Assembly: GCF_042654985.1 (NCBI RefSeq)
Contig: NZ_JBHSMT010000031.1
Span: forward strand, 116,824 to 180,823
DNA: 64,000 nt
Direction of reading: 5' to 3'
Source of the DNA: Paraherbaspirillum soli
Lineage (GTDB): Bacteria > Pseudomonadota > Gammaproteobacteria > Burkholderiales > Burkholderiaceae_D
The position numbers and the translations under genes were made by a program. Below the pieces are notes generated by a model. That model ran no database searches. It saw only the letters and a program-made list of their open reading frames with translations, and was not told the DNA's origin. Of the stretch, positions 17,613 through 25,783 are shown piece after piece (position 1 is the first letter of the stretch; the number at the start of each line of letters is the position of its first letter).

Positions 17613-18074
17613 TCACTGTGAGCTGACTGCAGGCGGTTTCACCTGCAGCCAGAAAGTCACCGGACCGTCATTGGTCAGCGACACTTTCATATCGGCGCCA
17701 AAGCGGCCGGTGGCGACTTGCGGATACTTGGCGGTGGCTTGCCCGGCAAAATAGTCGAACAGGCGACGCCCGTCCTCCGGTGCGGCAGCCGGCGTGAACG
17801 ATGGCCGGGTGCCGGAGCAGGTGTCCGCCGCCAACGTGAATTGCGGCACCAGCAGCAGGCCGCCGCCGACATCGACCAGGCTGCGATTCATCTTGCCGGC
17901 ATCGTCGGCAAACACGCGATAGCCGAGCAGTTTGGCCAGCAAGGCATCGGCCTCCCGCTCGCGATCGCCGCGCTCGGCGCACAGCAGCACCATCAAGCCG
18001 GCATCAATCGCGCCGACCGTCGCACCTTCCACCACCACGCTGGCGTGGCTGACCCGCTGCAATAACGCAATCAC
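17613..18074 (-). CDS. dtd: Dtd, D-aminoacyl-tRNA deacylase
   Basis: Dtd hydrolyses D-aminoacyl-tRNAs, notably D-Tyr-tRNA, recycling mischarged tRNA. I start at the GTG at 18074, giving the family opening (M)IALLQRVSHASV and a 153-residue protein of normal length; the open frame to 18239 runs inside tyrS and is not coding. Conserved active-site stretches are SLVDVGGGLLLVPQFTL (about 78-94) and the cis Gly-Pro motif as NDGPVTFWL near the C-terminus. The gene begins 11 bases after the tyrS stop, a meaningful pairing because Dtd repairs an error made by TyrRS. Confidence 0.95.
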   Translation of the reverse strand: MIALLQRVSHASVVVEGATVGAIDAGLMVLLCAERGDREREADALLAKLLGYRVFADDAGKMNRSLVDVGGGLLLVPQFTLAADTCSGTRPSFTPAAAPEDGRRLFDYFAGQATAKYPQVATGRFGADMKVSLTNDGPVTFWLQVKPPAVSSQ

Positions 18075-18085
18075 GTCCGGATCGC

Positions 18086-19357
18086 CTATGCCAGCGTGAC
18101 GCGTGCAAACTTGCGCTTGCCGACCTGCACCACGAAGGTGCCGGAGTCGACTTTCAAAGCTTTGTCGCTGACCACCCCGCCATCGATCCGCACCCCGCCT
18201 TGCTCCACCATGCGCAACGCTTCCGAAGTGGATGGGCACAGATTGGCTTGCTTCAGCAATTGGCCGATACCCAGCGGAGCACCAGTCAAAGCCAGTTCCG
18301 GGATGTCGTCCGGGATGCCGCCTTTGGCGCGGTTATTGAAATCGGCCAACGCATCGTCGGCCGCCTGGCGGGAGTGGAAACGCGCCACGATTTCCTGCGC
18401 CAGCGCGACCTTGATGTCGCGCGGATTCTGACCTTCAGCGACCTGCGCCTTGAAGCCGGCAATCGTCGCCAGCGACTGGAACGACAGCAGCTCGTAATAG
18501 CGCCACATCATGACGTCGGAAATACTCATGACCTTGGCAAACATGGTGTTGGCCGGTTCGGTAATGCCGATGTAATTGCCCTTCGACTTCGACATTTTCT
18601 CGACCCCGTCCAGCCCTTCCAGCAACGGCATGGTGAGTATGCACTGCGGCTCCTGGCCATAATCCTTCTGCAGTTCGCGGCCGACCAGAAGATTGAATTT
18701 CTGATCGGTGCCGCCCAACTCCAGATCGGATTCCAGCGCCACCGAGTCGTAGCCTTGCATCAGCGGGTACAGCAATTCATGCACCGAAATCGGCGTGCCG
18801 GCTTTGTAGCGCTTGGTGAAATCTTCGCGCTCCAGGATCCGCGCCACGGTGTATTTGGCCGACAACTCGATCATGCCGCGCGCGCCGAGCTTATCCGACC
18901 ATTCGGAGTTGTAACGGATTTCGGTACGCGCCGGGTCCAGCACCAGGCTGGCTTGCGCAAAATAGGTTTTGGCGTTTTCCTCGATCTGCTCGCGCGTCAG
19001 CGGCGGACGGGTGATATTGCGCCCGGACGGATCGCCGATCATCGAGGTAAAGTCGCCGATCAAAAAGATCACGTTGTGGCCGAGGTCCTGCAACTGGCGC
19101 ATCTTGTTCAGCACCACCGTGTGGCCCAAGTGCAGATCAGGCGCGGTCGGGTCCAGCCCGAGCTTGATGCGCAGCGGTTTGCCGGTTTGTTCGGAGCGCT
19201 GCAGCTTGCGCACGAAGTCACTCTCGATCAGCAACTCGTCGACGCCGCGCTTGGTGATTGCCAACGCCTCCTGGACGCGGTCCGACAGGATCAGAGGGGT
19301 GTTTTCAGCAGCAGTTTCCGCTGCCGTCTTTGGTGCGTTTTGAGGAAGGAGAGCCAT
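18086..19357 (-). CDS. tyrS: TyrS, tyrosyl-tRNA synthetase
   Basis: TyrRS charges tRNA-Tyr. The 423-residue class I synthetase has the HIGH-type motif HLGH at 76-79, the tyrosine/tRNA region around QGYDSVALESDLELGGTDQ, and the KMSKS loop as EKMSKSKGN near 256-264, followed by a C-terminal S4-like RNA-binding domain (about 355-423). The KMSKS form identifies the TyrZ-type enzyme. The first 20 residues are an alanine- and glutamate-rich extension. It heads a likely operon with dtd and stands divergent from the M23 hydrolase gene. Confidence 0.97.
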   Translation of the reverse strand: MALLPQNAPKTAAETAAENTPLILSDRVQEALAITKRGVDELLIESDFVRKLQRSEQTGKPLRIKLGLDPTAPDLHLGHTVVLNKMRQLQDLGHNVIFLIGDFTSMIGDPSGRNITRPPLTREQIEENAKTYFAQASLVLDPARTEIRYNSEWSDKLGARGMIELSAKYTVARILEREDFTKRYKAGTPISVHELLYPLMQGYDSVALESDLELGGTDQKFNLLVGRELQKDYGQEPQCILTMPLLEGLDGVEKMSKSKGNYIGITEPANTMFAKVMSISDVMMWRYYELLSFQSLATIAGFKAQVAEGQNPRDIKVALAQEIVARFHSRQAADDALADFNNRAKGGIPDDIPELALTGAPLGIGQLLKQANLCPSTSEALRMVEQGGVRIDGGVVSDKALKVDSGTFVVQVGKRKFARVTLA

Positions 19358-19471
19358 ATGCCTAGCGAAAATAAAATCTTAAAAAATAGCCGCGCCGCGT
19401 GTGCGCCGCAGGTACACCCTGAGCGGCGCCCGGAGCCCACCGCGTGCAAAAAAAAGAGGCACGCGGGCGTC

Positions 19472-19480
19472 TGTTATAAT
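19472..19480 (+). promoter_or_regulatory. Extended -10 promoter element upstream of the M23 hydrolase
   Basis: TG-T-TATAAT at 19472-19480 is a perfect extended -10. No good -35 is found 17 bases upstream (the area is A-rich), which is typical when the extended -10 is strong. Initiation near 19487 would leave a leader of about 90 bases before the gene at 19578. Confidence 0.6.
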
Positions 19481-19577
19481 CCGTGATCCTTTTAATCCCG
19501 CCGCGAGTCGTTCATTACAGCAACAGCAAAAGAATCGGTAGAAAATCGATAGAAAACGGCAAATTTTAACGTATTGC

Positions 19578-20984
19578 ATGTCCCTAAAAGATAAATTCAT
19601 GAACTTCCGTCCCAGCTTTATTAAGCTGTTGACCGGCTCTTCACGTAAAACCCGTATCGTTTCCGCCGCTTCGCTGTTACTCACTCTGTGCGCCGTCGGC
19701 GCTTCCGGAGTGGTGCCAATGCCAATGGATTCGGCCGACATCCCTGTCAGAGCCATTTCCGAAGAGTTGGAACTGCCTAGCCTCAGCCAGCAAATCGCCC
19801 AGCTTGAAGCGCAAAATCAGCTGTACGTCGCTGAAGAAAAAATGCGCGCCGGCGATACCCTGGCGGCGTTGCTGACCCGGCTAGGCGTCGATGACGACAG
19901 CGCTGCCGGCTTCATCAAATCCGACAGTACCGCGCGCGGCGTCTTGCGGCTCAAGGCCGGCACTACCGTACAAGCGCAAACCAGCAACGACGGCGAACTG
20001 CAGTTGTTGCGCGCGACAATTTCCGACGGCCGCGACGGCGCTCCCAAAAACCTGCTGATCCGCCGCGATGGCGACAAATTCAGTGCCTCGGAAGAACCCG
20101 TCGCACTGGAAAGACGCGTCGAAATGCATGCCGGCGTGATTCGCTCGTCGCTGTTTGCCGCCACCGATGCCGCCGAAATCCCGGATAGCGTGGCCTCGCA
20201 AATCATTGAAATGTTCAGCACCAACATCAATTTTGCTTCCGACCTGCATCGCGGCGACCATTTCAATGTGGCCTATGAGACGTTCTGGCAAAACGGTCAG
20301 TTTGTGCGCGCCGGCCGTATTCTGGCCGGCGAGTTTGTCAATGCCGGCAAGCCATATCAGGCAGTCTGGTTCGACGAACCAGGCAGTGCGCAGGGCGGCG
20401 GCTATTACGGCTTCGATGGCAAATCGCTGAAAAAGGCATTCCTGAAATCGCCGCTGGTATTTACCCGGATTTCTTCCGGGTTCTCAATGCGGGTCCACCC
20501 CATCCTGGGCAAATGGAAACAGCATACCGGCGTCGATTTCGCCGCTGCAACGGGCACCGCAATCCATGCTACGGCTGACGGCGTGATTGATTTCGCCGGG
20601 GTCGAGAGCGGTTACGGCAATGTCGTCATCGTCAAGCACGATGGCAAATATTCAACCGTGTACGCGCATATGAGCCGCTTCGCGCCAAGCTCGCGCAAGG
20701 GCAGCAAGGTCAGCCAGGGCGACGTGATCGGCTTCGTCGGCATGACCGGCTGGGCTACCGGCCCGCACTTGCACTATGAGTTCCGGATCAACAACCAGCC
20801 GCGCGATCCGCTGTCGGTAGTAGTGCCGACCGCACAGCCGCTGGCAGGCGCCAATCTGCAACGCTTCCGCACGGTTGCCGCCGACATGACCCACCGCTTT
20901 GCCTTGCTGCAGGCAACCGCAACGCCTGCCGCCGCTCCGTCCGTCAAGCTGGCGGCATTGCCAGGCAAATCGACACTTCAATAA
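19578..20984 (+). CDS. M23-family murein endopeptidase (MepM-like)
   Basis: Predicted periplasmic peptidoglycan hydrolase that cleaves crosslinks between stem peptides. The 468-residue protein has a basic N-terminus and one hydrophobic segment (about 28-46) acting as anchor or uncleaved signal, an OapA/LysM-like middle region (about 80-250), and a C-terminal lysostaphin-type domain with zinc ligands H316 and D320 (HTGVDF) and the HLH pair at 397-399 (GPHLHYEF). All metal ligands are intact, so it should be active. A second ATG at residue 9 is an alternative start. The adjacent anmK acts in recycling of the same polymer. Confidence 0.92.
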   Translation: MSLKDKFMNFRPSFIKLLTGSSRKTRIVSAASLLLTLCAVGASGVVPMPMDSADIPVRAISEELELPSLSQQIAQLEAQNQLYVAEEKMRAGDTLAALLTRLGVDDDSAAGFIKSDSTARGVLRLKAGTTVQAQTSNDGELQLLRATISDGRDGAPKNLLIRRDGDKFSASEEPVALERRVEMHAGVIRSSLFAATDAAEIPDSVASQIIEMFSTNINFASDLHRGDHFNVAYETFWQNGQFVRAGRILAGEFVNAGKPYQAVWFDEPGSAQGGGYYGFDGKSLKKAFLKSPLVFTRISSGFSMRVHPILGKWKQHTGVDFAAATGTAIHATADGVIDFAGVESGYGNVVIVKHDGKYSTVYAHMSRFAPSSRKGSKVSQGDVIGFVGMTGWATGPHLHYEFRINNQPRDPLSVVVPTAQPLAGANLQRFRTVAADMTHRFALLQATATPAAAPSVKLAALPGKSTLQ

Positions 20985-20997
20985 CCCGTGTCGCTAT

Positions 20998-21026
20998 CAA
21001 CCATGACGCGATAAAGCGCATGGTTG
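20998..21026. repeat. Inverted repeat after the M23 hydrolase gene
   Basis: CAACCATG (20998-21005) and CATGGTTG (21019-21026) form an 8-bp stem, extended by CGC/GCG after one bulged A, with a 6-base loop. No T-run follows. It could slow or stabilise transcript ends, but is not a typical intrinsic terminator. Confidence 0.55.
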
Positions 21027-21038
21027 ATTCCAGAATCG

Positions 21039-21097
21039 AATAAAACCGTTGTCGGATCAGTCCTTGTAGAATTGACTGATCTCTCAACGGTTTTATT
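21039..21097 (+). promoter_or_regulatory. Large hairpin ending at the anmK start codon
   Basis: A 13-bp perfect stem (AATAAAACCGTTG at 21039-21051 with CAACGGTTTTATT at 21085-21097) encloses an 8-bp perfect stem (GATCAGTC at 21055-21062 with GACTGATC at 21074-21081). The anmK ATG begins at 21098, directly after the stem. No Shine-Dalgarno is visible outside the hairpin. It may terminate the upstream transcript, regulate anmK translation, or both. Confidence 0.65.
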
Positions 21098-22258
21098 ATG
21101 ACTACAGCAAATACCCATAGCAGCTTGTTCATCGGCCTGATGTCGGGCACCAGCCTGGATGGTGTCGACGGCGTCATTGCAGCCTTTCCAAGCGGTCCGG
21201 CGCAACATCCGGTAACCACCGTGGCATCCGCCTACGTCCCGTTCTCAGCCTCTCTGCGCAATGAGTTGATGGCGCTGCAAAGCGCGGGGCAGAATGAAAT
21301 CGAACGCGAGGCATTGGTCGCCAATACACTGGCGTCGCACTATGCCGCATGCATCGAGCGCTTGCTGGCGGACGCCGGCTTGCGACCGGATCAAGTGCGC
21401 GCCATCGGCGTCCACGGCCAAACCATCCGCCATCGCCCCGAACTTGGCTTTACCCGCCAGGCCAACAACCCGGCGCTACTGGCGGAGCTGACCGGGATCG
21501 ACGTGATTGCCGACTTCCGCAGCCGCGACATTGCGGCCGGCGGCCAAGGCGCGCCGCTGGTGCCGGCATTTCACCAGGCCGTATTCGCCGATCCCGACCA
21601 AACCCGGGTGGTAGTGAATATCGGCGGCATCGCCAATATCAGCGTATTGCACAGCCAATCCCAACTTGACGCGAGCCGCCACATCGTTGGTTTCGATACC
21701 GGCCCGGGCAATGTGCTGATGGACCTGTGGATCAAGCGCCATCAAGGCAAGGATTACGATGAAAATGGCGCGTGGGCAGCCAGCGGCAGCCCGGCACCGG
21801 CATTGCTGGAAGCGCTGCGTAACGAGGTATACTTTGCGCTGCCGGCACCCAAGAGCACGGGGCGCGACCTGTTTCACGACAGCTGGCTGGCCGCCAAGCT
21901 GGACCACTTTCCACAGGTTGCGGCGGCCGATGTTCAGGCCACGCTGGCGGTTCTGACGGCAAGCACGATCGCGGATGCGATTGCGCAGCATGCTGCTGAT
22001 GTAAAAACGGTGCATGTGTGCGGTGGCGGCGCCTATAACCCATATCTGATGCAGCAACTGGCACACGCGCTGCAACGGCATCATCTGGTGACGACAGTGC
22101 AATCCACCGAAGCGCTCGGGATCGCGCCGAACCATGTGGAAGCGGTGGCATTTGCATGGCTGGCGCAGCGCTTCGATCAGCGACTGCCGGGCAACCTGCC
22201 GCTGGTGACCGGCGCTAGCGGGTTACGGATTTTGGGGGCGTTGTATCCGGCAGGCTGA
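21098..22258 (+). CDS. anmK: AnmK, anhydro-N-acetylmuramic acid kinase
   Basis: AnmK hydrolyses and phosphorylates anhydro-MurNAc from recycled peptidoglycan, giving MurNAc-6-phosphate. The 386-residue protein belongs to the sugar kinase/actin fold: FIGLMSGTSLDGVD at the N-terminus (phosphate loop), GVHGQTIRHRP (about 107-117), VVNIGGIANIS (about 171-181) and GFDTGPGN (about 195-202) are diagnostic. The start at 21098 lacks a visible ribosome binding site and abuts a large hairpin. Partner genes for MurNAc-6P use, such as murQ, are not in the window. Confidence 0.95.
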   Translation: MTTANTHSSLFIGLMSGTSLDGVDGVIAAFPSGPAQHPVTTVASAYVPFSASLRNELMALQSAGQNEIEREALVANTLASHYAACIERLLADAGLRPDQVRAIGVHGQTIRHRPELGFTRQANNPALLAELTGIDVIADFRSRDIAAGGQGAPLVPAFHQAVFADPDQTRVVVNIGGIANISVLHSQSQLDASRHIVGFDTGPGNVLMDLWIKRHQGKDYDENGAWAASGSPAPALLEALRNEVYFALPAPKSTGRDLFHDSWLAAKLDHFPQVAAADVQATLAVLTASTIADAIAQHAADVKTVHVCGGGAYNPYLMQQLAHALQRHHLVTTVQSTEALGIAPNHVEAVAFAWLAQRFDQRLPGNLPLVTGASGLRILGALYPAG

Positions 22259-22272
22259 TTTACACTCATTGC

Positions 22273-22319
22273 GGGACAGAGTTTAAAAACCACCGCAGCG
22301 TAGCGAATTACTCTGTCCC
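22273..22319. repeat. Short palindromic repeat, GGGACAGAGT type
   Basis: GGGACAGAGT (22273-22282) and ACTCTGTCCC (22310-22319) are perfect inverted arms 27 bases apart. I recall similar GGGACAGAGT/ACTCTGTCCC pairs scattered in other betaproteobacterial genomes, but only this copy is seen here. No transposase is nearby. Confidence 0.5.
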
Positions 22320-22360
22320 CAACTAATTAGATAGTTGGTCACAACATATAAGCCCGCAAC

Positions 22361-22401
22361 AAAAAAAGACGCCTGGGATTTCTCCCAGGCGTCTTTTTTT
22401 T
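22361..22401. terminator. Bidirectional intrinsic terminator between anmK and erpA
   Basis: GACGCCTGGGA (22368-22378) pairs perfectly with TCCCAGGCGTC (22383-22393) over a 4-base loop, with an A-run before and a T-run after. It suits both convergent genes, anmK and erpA. Confidence 0.93.
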
Positions 22402-22413
22402 AAGCTTTGTAAA

Positions 22414-22776
22414 TCAGGCCGAGAATGACGAGCCGCAACCACAGGTAGTCGTTGCATTCGGATTCTTGATCACGAATTGAGCGCCTTCCAGGTCGTCCTT
22501 GTAGTCGATTTCGGCACCGACCAGATATTGATAGCTCATCGAGTCGATCAACAGCTGAACGCCGTTCTTGGTCATGGTGGTGTCGTCTTCATTGACGATT
22601 TCGTCGAAGGTGAATCCGTACTGGAAACCGGAACAACCACCGCCTTGCACGAAAACGCGCAATTTGAGATCGGGATTGCCTTCTTCTTCGATCAACTGCG
22701 CCACTTTCGCGGCAGCACTATCGGTAAAAACGATGGGGGATGCGACAACATCTTGCATTTCAGCGACAGCATTCAT
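22414..22776 (-). CDS. erpA: ErpA, A-type iron-sulfur cluster insertion protein
   Basis: ErpA carries Fe-S clusters to apoproteins, including those for isoprenoid synthesis. The 120-residue protein has the three conserved cysteines of A-type carriers: one in GGGCSGFQYGF (about 48) and two in the C-terminal TCGCGSSFSA. An AGGAG stands 6 bases before the ATG. ErpA rather than IscA is chosen from the N-terminal region and the stand-alone context, with no isc genes nearby. Confidence 0.9.
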   Translation of the reverse strand: MNAVAEMQDVVASPIVFTDSAAAKVAQLIEEEGNPDLKLRVFVQGGGCSGFQYGFTFDEIVNEDDTTMTKNGVQLLIDSMSYQYLVGAEIDYKDDLEGAQFVIKNPNATTTCGCGSSFSA

Positions 22777-22862
22777 TTTTGGCTCCTGCGGGGGACATAC
22801 AATATTGCATTATAGGCGCTAGCCCGGAATCATGCAGCGCATCTGGCGATGCGCACACTCTG

Positions 22863-23258
22863 TTACGCGGATTGCGACATGGCCAGTTTCAACATCGGCT
22901 CGACAACGTTTTGCTCATGGGTCAACTTTCCGCTTACCAGGGCACCGCTATGCATTTCCAGCGCTTTGTAATTGACGTCGCCGGTGATGCGGGCTTTCGG
23001 CTGCAGCTCAAGCAGTTCGGACGAATAAACGTTGCCGACAATCTCGCCATTGACCACCAGATGCGCGACCCGCACCTCGCCCTCGATCTTGGCGCTCTCG
23101 GAAATCACCAATACGCTGACCTGGCCAGGCTCGGTAACCACGTTGCCTTTTACATGGCCGTCAATGCGCAAACCGCCCTTGAAATGAACATCGCCTTCGA
23201 TATTGGTCGATAAGCCGATCAGACTATCGATGGTACTTTTCGCTTTGCGGTTGAACAT
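22863..23258 (-). CDS. Bactofilin (polymer-forming cytoskeletal protein)
   Basis: Bactofilins are small beta-helical proteins that self-assemble into filaments without nucleotide and often scaffold cell-wall enzymes. The 131-residue product shows the repeating short beta-strand pattern of the family between about residues 15 and 110 (for example DVHFKGGLRIDGHVKGNV), with short flexible ends and no membrane segment. It lies 12 bases after the stop of the DUF6776-like gene, with AGGA before its ATG, so the two are likely an operon. Confidence 0.9.
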   Translation of the reverse strand: MFNRKAKSTIDSLIGLSTNIEGDVHFKGGLRIDGHVKGNVVTEPGQVSVLVISESAKIEGEVRVAHLVVNGEIVGNVYSSELLELQPKARITGDVNYKALEMHSGALVSGKLTHEQNVVEPMLKLAMSQSA

Positions 23259-23270
23259 GCTATTTCCTTT

Positions 23271-24008
23271 TTACAAATTAGTGGTTTGCTGTGCGCGTAC
23301 TTGGCCTTTTTCCAGAACCTTGGCCTGGATGGTTTTGGCAACCGCGCCATCGGGCAAGGTCAACACGCCCTCGACCCGCTGGTAATACTTGAAATCCAAC
23401 TGATACGCCGCCTTGTCGTTGGCGCCGGAGCTTTGCCCGGGATAAGCAAGAACAGCGCTTTTGCCGTTCACCGTAGCGTTTACCAGCAACTGCACATTAC
23501 CGGAAAAATCCTTGCCGACTTTTCCACCTTGCATGATCAACATCCGATAACGTAATTGCGTCGGCGTCAACAATTCAACGCTCAGGCGCTGGATCGTCAT
23601 ACCCTGATTGCCGGTCGCGTTCGGCAACAATCCTTCGAAAAATGCCAAGTCCGCTTTCAATTTAGCATTTTCGGTTTCCAGCGCCTTGATTTGCGTACTC
23701 AGCTGCCCCTGCATCGCACGCTCGATATTGAGCTTGCTCTCGGCAGCGTTAACTGTGGTCAAGTAGCCATCGCGCTCGGCCGTCAATGTCGAAATCTGGG
23801 TGTTCAGATCGGCCAGTTGCTGTTTGCTCACGATCGGTTTATGACCGGTGAAATCACGACCAAGGTCGTATGCCCACATCGCGATCGCGCCTCCCAGCCC
23901 CACAACCACGGCCAGGAACACCGCCTTCAACGGCCACGGCAGATGACTTTTGATGGTCATTTTCGGCGCCGAAATAGACATGCGCCGGACCCACAGCTTG
24001 TACTTCAT
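23271..24008 (-). CDS. DUF6776-like membrane protein with coiled coil
   Basis: The 245-residue protein has one N-terminal membrane helix (about 28-48), then a long periplasmic coiled coil (about 60-125, rich in Leu, Gln and Glu heptads) and a C-terminal beta-rich domain. I recognise the arrangement as that of the uncharacterised DUF6776 family of betaproteobacteria. Its tight link to the bactofilin gene suggests it may join the filament to the envelope, but that is inference. No catalytic motif is seen. Confidence 0.75.
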   Translation of the reverse strand: MKYKLWVRRMSISAPKMTIKSHLPWPLKAVFLAVVVGLGGAIAMWAYDLGRDFTGHKPIVSKQQLADLNTQISTLTAERDGYLTTVNAAESKLNIERAMQGQLSTQIKALETENAKLKADLAFFEGLLPNATGNQGMTIQRLSVELLTPTQLRYRMLIMQGGKVGKDFSGNVQLLVNATVNGKSAVLAYPGQSSGANDKAAYQLDFKYYQRVEGVLTLPDGAVAKTIQAKVLEKGQVRAQQTTNL

Positions 24009-24048
24009 CGCGGCAGATCTCCGTGCTGCATCTCACCAACAGACATCA

Positions 24049-25086
24049 TCATGGCAGCACGGGAACGTGCAGCAACCCGGTGGTTTCTTCCAGTCCGAAC
24101 ATCAGGTTCATGCATTGCACGGCCTGGCCGGAAGCACCTTTGACCAGGTTATCCTGAACCACCAGCACGACCACGGTATCGCCGTCGTTCGGCCGATGCA
24201 GCGCAATCCGCAACATATTGGAGCTGCGCGTCGAGCGGGTTTCCGGATGCGAGCCAAACGGCATCACATCAACAAACGGCTCATGCGCGTAAGCGTTTTC
24301 AAACAGTGCCTGCAGCGCGGCATTATCGACATCTTTGGTCAGACGCGCGTAGAGCGTCGAATGCATGCCGCGAATCATCGGCACCAGATGCGGCGTGAAC
24401 AACAGGCCGATCTTTTGATCGGTGAGCTTGGTCAGCTGCTCCACCGTTTCAGGCGAATGACGATGACCGGACACGGCGTAAGCCTTGAAATTATCGCTGG
24501 CTTCCGAGAACAGCATTGCCACTTCCGCCTTGCGGCCGGCGCCGGACACACCCGATTTGCAATCGGCAATCAGGTGCGACGCATCAATCACGCCGGCCTT
24601 CAGCAACGGCGCCAAACCGAGTTGCATGGTGGTTGGATAGCAGCCGGGGTTGCCGACGATGCGGGCTTTTTTGATCGCCTCGCGATTCAATTCGACCAAG
24701 CCGTATGCCGCTTCTTTCAGCAGCTCTGGGCAGCTGTGCGGCAGCTTGTACCACTGTTCAAACGCGGCAGTGTCTTGCAGGCGGAAATCCGCAGCCAGAT
24801 CGATGACTTTAACGCCGGCCGCGAGCAGCTCAGGCGCTTGCGCCATCGCGACGCCATGCGGCGTTGCAAAGAACACCACGTCGCACGCGGTCAGCTGCGC
24901 CTTCTCGGGGGCCGAAAATGCCAGCGAAACGCGTCCGCGCAACGATGGATACATGTCCGCAATCGGCATCCCATCTTCCTTGCGCGAGGTCACCGCCTCC
25001 AGCTGCACATGCGGATGCGTTGCCAGCAAGCGCAACAACTCGACTCCGGTGTAGCCCGTACCACCCACTATTCCGACTTTGATCAT
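24049..25086 (-). CDS. argC: ArgC, N-acetyl-gamma-glutamyl-phosphate reductase
   Basis: ArgC makes N-acetylglutamate semialdehyde for arginine synthesis with NADPH. I start at the ATG at 25086 because an AAGGA lies 7 bases upstream and the protein then begins MIKVGIVGGTGYTGVEL, the family's Rossmann opening; the longer frame to 25125 adds 13 unconserved residues. The catalytic cysteine lies in GNPGCYPT (about residue 150). Length is 345 residues, normal for type 1 ArgC. No other arg gene is adjacent. Confidence 0.95.
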   Translation of the reverse strand: MIKVGIVGGTGYTGVELLRLLATHPHVQLEAVTSRKEDGMPIADMYPSLRGRVSLAFSAPEKAQLTACDVVFFATPHGVAMAQAPELLAAGVKVIDLAADFRLQDTAAFEQWYKLPHSCPELLKEAAYGLVELNREAIKKARIVGNPGCYPTTMQLGLAPLLKAGVIDASHLIADCKSGVSGAGRKAEVAMLFSEASDNFKAYAVSGHRHSPETVEQLTKLTDQKIGLLFTPHLVPMIRGMHSTLYARLTKDVDNAALQALFENAYAHEPFVDVMPFGSHPETRSTRSSNMLRIALHRPNDGDTVVVLVVQDNLVKGASGQAVQCMNLMFGLEETTGLLHVPVLP

Positions 25087-25215
25087 TTCTTTTCCTTGCA
25101 TGAAAACCGTGCGGCTAATTGACATTCAACAGAAGAACAAGTTGCGCACTGGAACCAATTATTTTAGCCGGCGATTTTTAGCCGGCGAATAGTTACCGCC
25201 AGCTCAAAATCGCCA

Positions 25216-25322
25216 CATTCCGGCTCGGTTTAGAGGTGAGAGCAAGGCGCATGCCCGCAGACAGTACGCCAGTACGGCAAGGCCTTGCAACGCAGTTATC
25301 GCCTCCAATCCAAGCCGGAATG
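25216..25322. repeat. Stem-loop element, divergent GTAC-core type
   Basis: CATTCCGGCT (25216-25225) and AGCCGGAATG (25313-25322) are perfect inverted ends; inside them GAGG/CCTC also pair. The centre holds a GTAC-GCCA-GTAC hairpin (25264-25275). The architecture resembles the two elements near 47.4 and 54.6 kb but the end sequences differ. It lies just past the rpsI terminator, in the spacer upstream of argC. Confidence 0.55.
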
Positions 25323-25328
25323 AAGGAC

Positions 25329-25361
25329 AAAAAGCCGCCAGGTGCATACCTGGCGGCTTTT
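25329..25361 (-). terminator. Intrinsic terminator after rpsI
   Basis: AAAGCCGCCAGGT and ACCTGGCGGCTTT form a perfect stem over a 4-base loop (GCAT), with a T-run on the minus strand. It begins 20 bases past the rpsI stop. Confidence 0.93.
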
Positions 25362-25381
25362 CGACATTCCGAAAGCGAAGA

Positions 25382-25774
25382 TTAACGCTTGGAGAATTGT
25401 TTTGCGCGACGTGCTTTGCGCAGACCAACTTTTTTACGCTCAACTTCACGTGCATCACGTGTAACGAAACCGGCTTTCGACAGTTCCGATTTCAAGGTTG
25501 CATCGTAGTCGATCAGAGCACGAGTGATGCCGTGGCGAACTGCACCAGCCTGGCCGGACTCGCCGCCGCCGCTGACGTTGACCTTGATGTCGAAAGTTTC
25601 GACATGGTTGGTCAGTTCCAGTGGTTGACGGATCACCATCAGACCGGTTTCGCGCGAAAAATATTCATTCGCTGGCTTGCCGTTGACGACGATTTGGCCG
25701 GAGCCAGATTTGATGAAGACGCGAGCCACTGCACTCTTGCGACGGCCGGTTCCGTAATTGTAGTTACCGATCAT
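25382..25774 (-). CDS. rpsI: Ribosomal protein S9
   Basis: S9 is a small-subunit protein whose C-terminal tail reaches the P-site tRNA. The 130-residue sequence has the family opening GTGRRKSAVARVF, the GGGESGQAGAVRHGITRAL core (about 66-84) and ends in the conserved basic tail KKVGLRKARRAKQFSKR. It follows rplM after 9 bases with an AAGGA ribosome site, the universal rplM-rpsI pair. Confidence 0.98.
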   Translation of the reverse strand: MIGNYNYGTGRRKSAVARVFIKSGSGQIVVNGKPANEYFSRETGLMVIRQPLELTNHVETFDIKVNVSGGGESGQAGAVRHGITRALIDYDATLKSELSKAGFVTRDAREVERKKVGLRKARRAKQFSKR

Positions 25775-25783
25775 GTCTGTTCC

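Noticed and set aside
18072..18239. N-terminal extension of Dtd into tyrS
   Set aside because: The added 55 residues are Arg/Gly-rich and out of frame with tyrS; the GTG at 18074 gives the conserved family start.
25204..25458. An 84-residue minus-strand frame overlapping the end of rpsI
   Set aside because: It overlaps rpsI, the terminator and the stem-loop element, and has no resemblance to a protein family.
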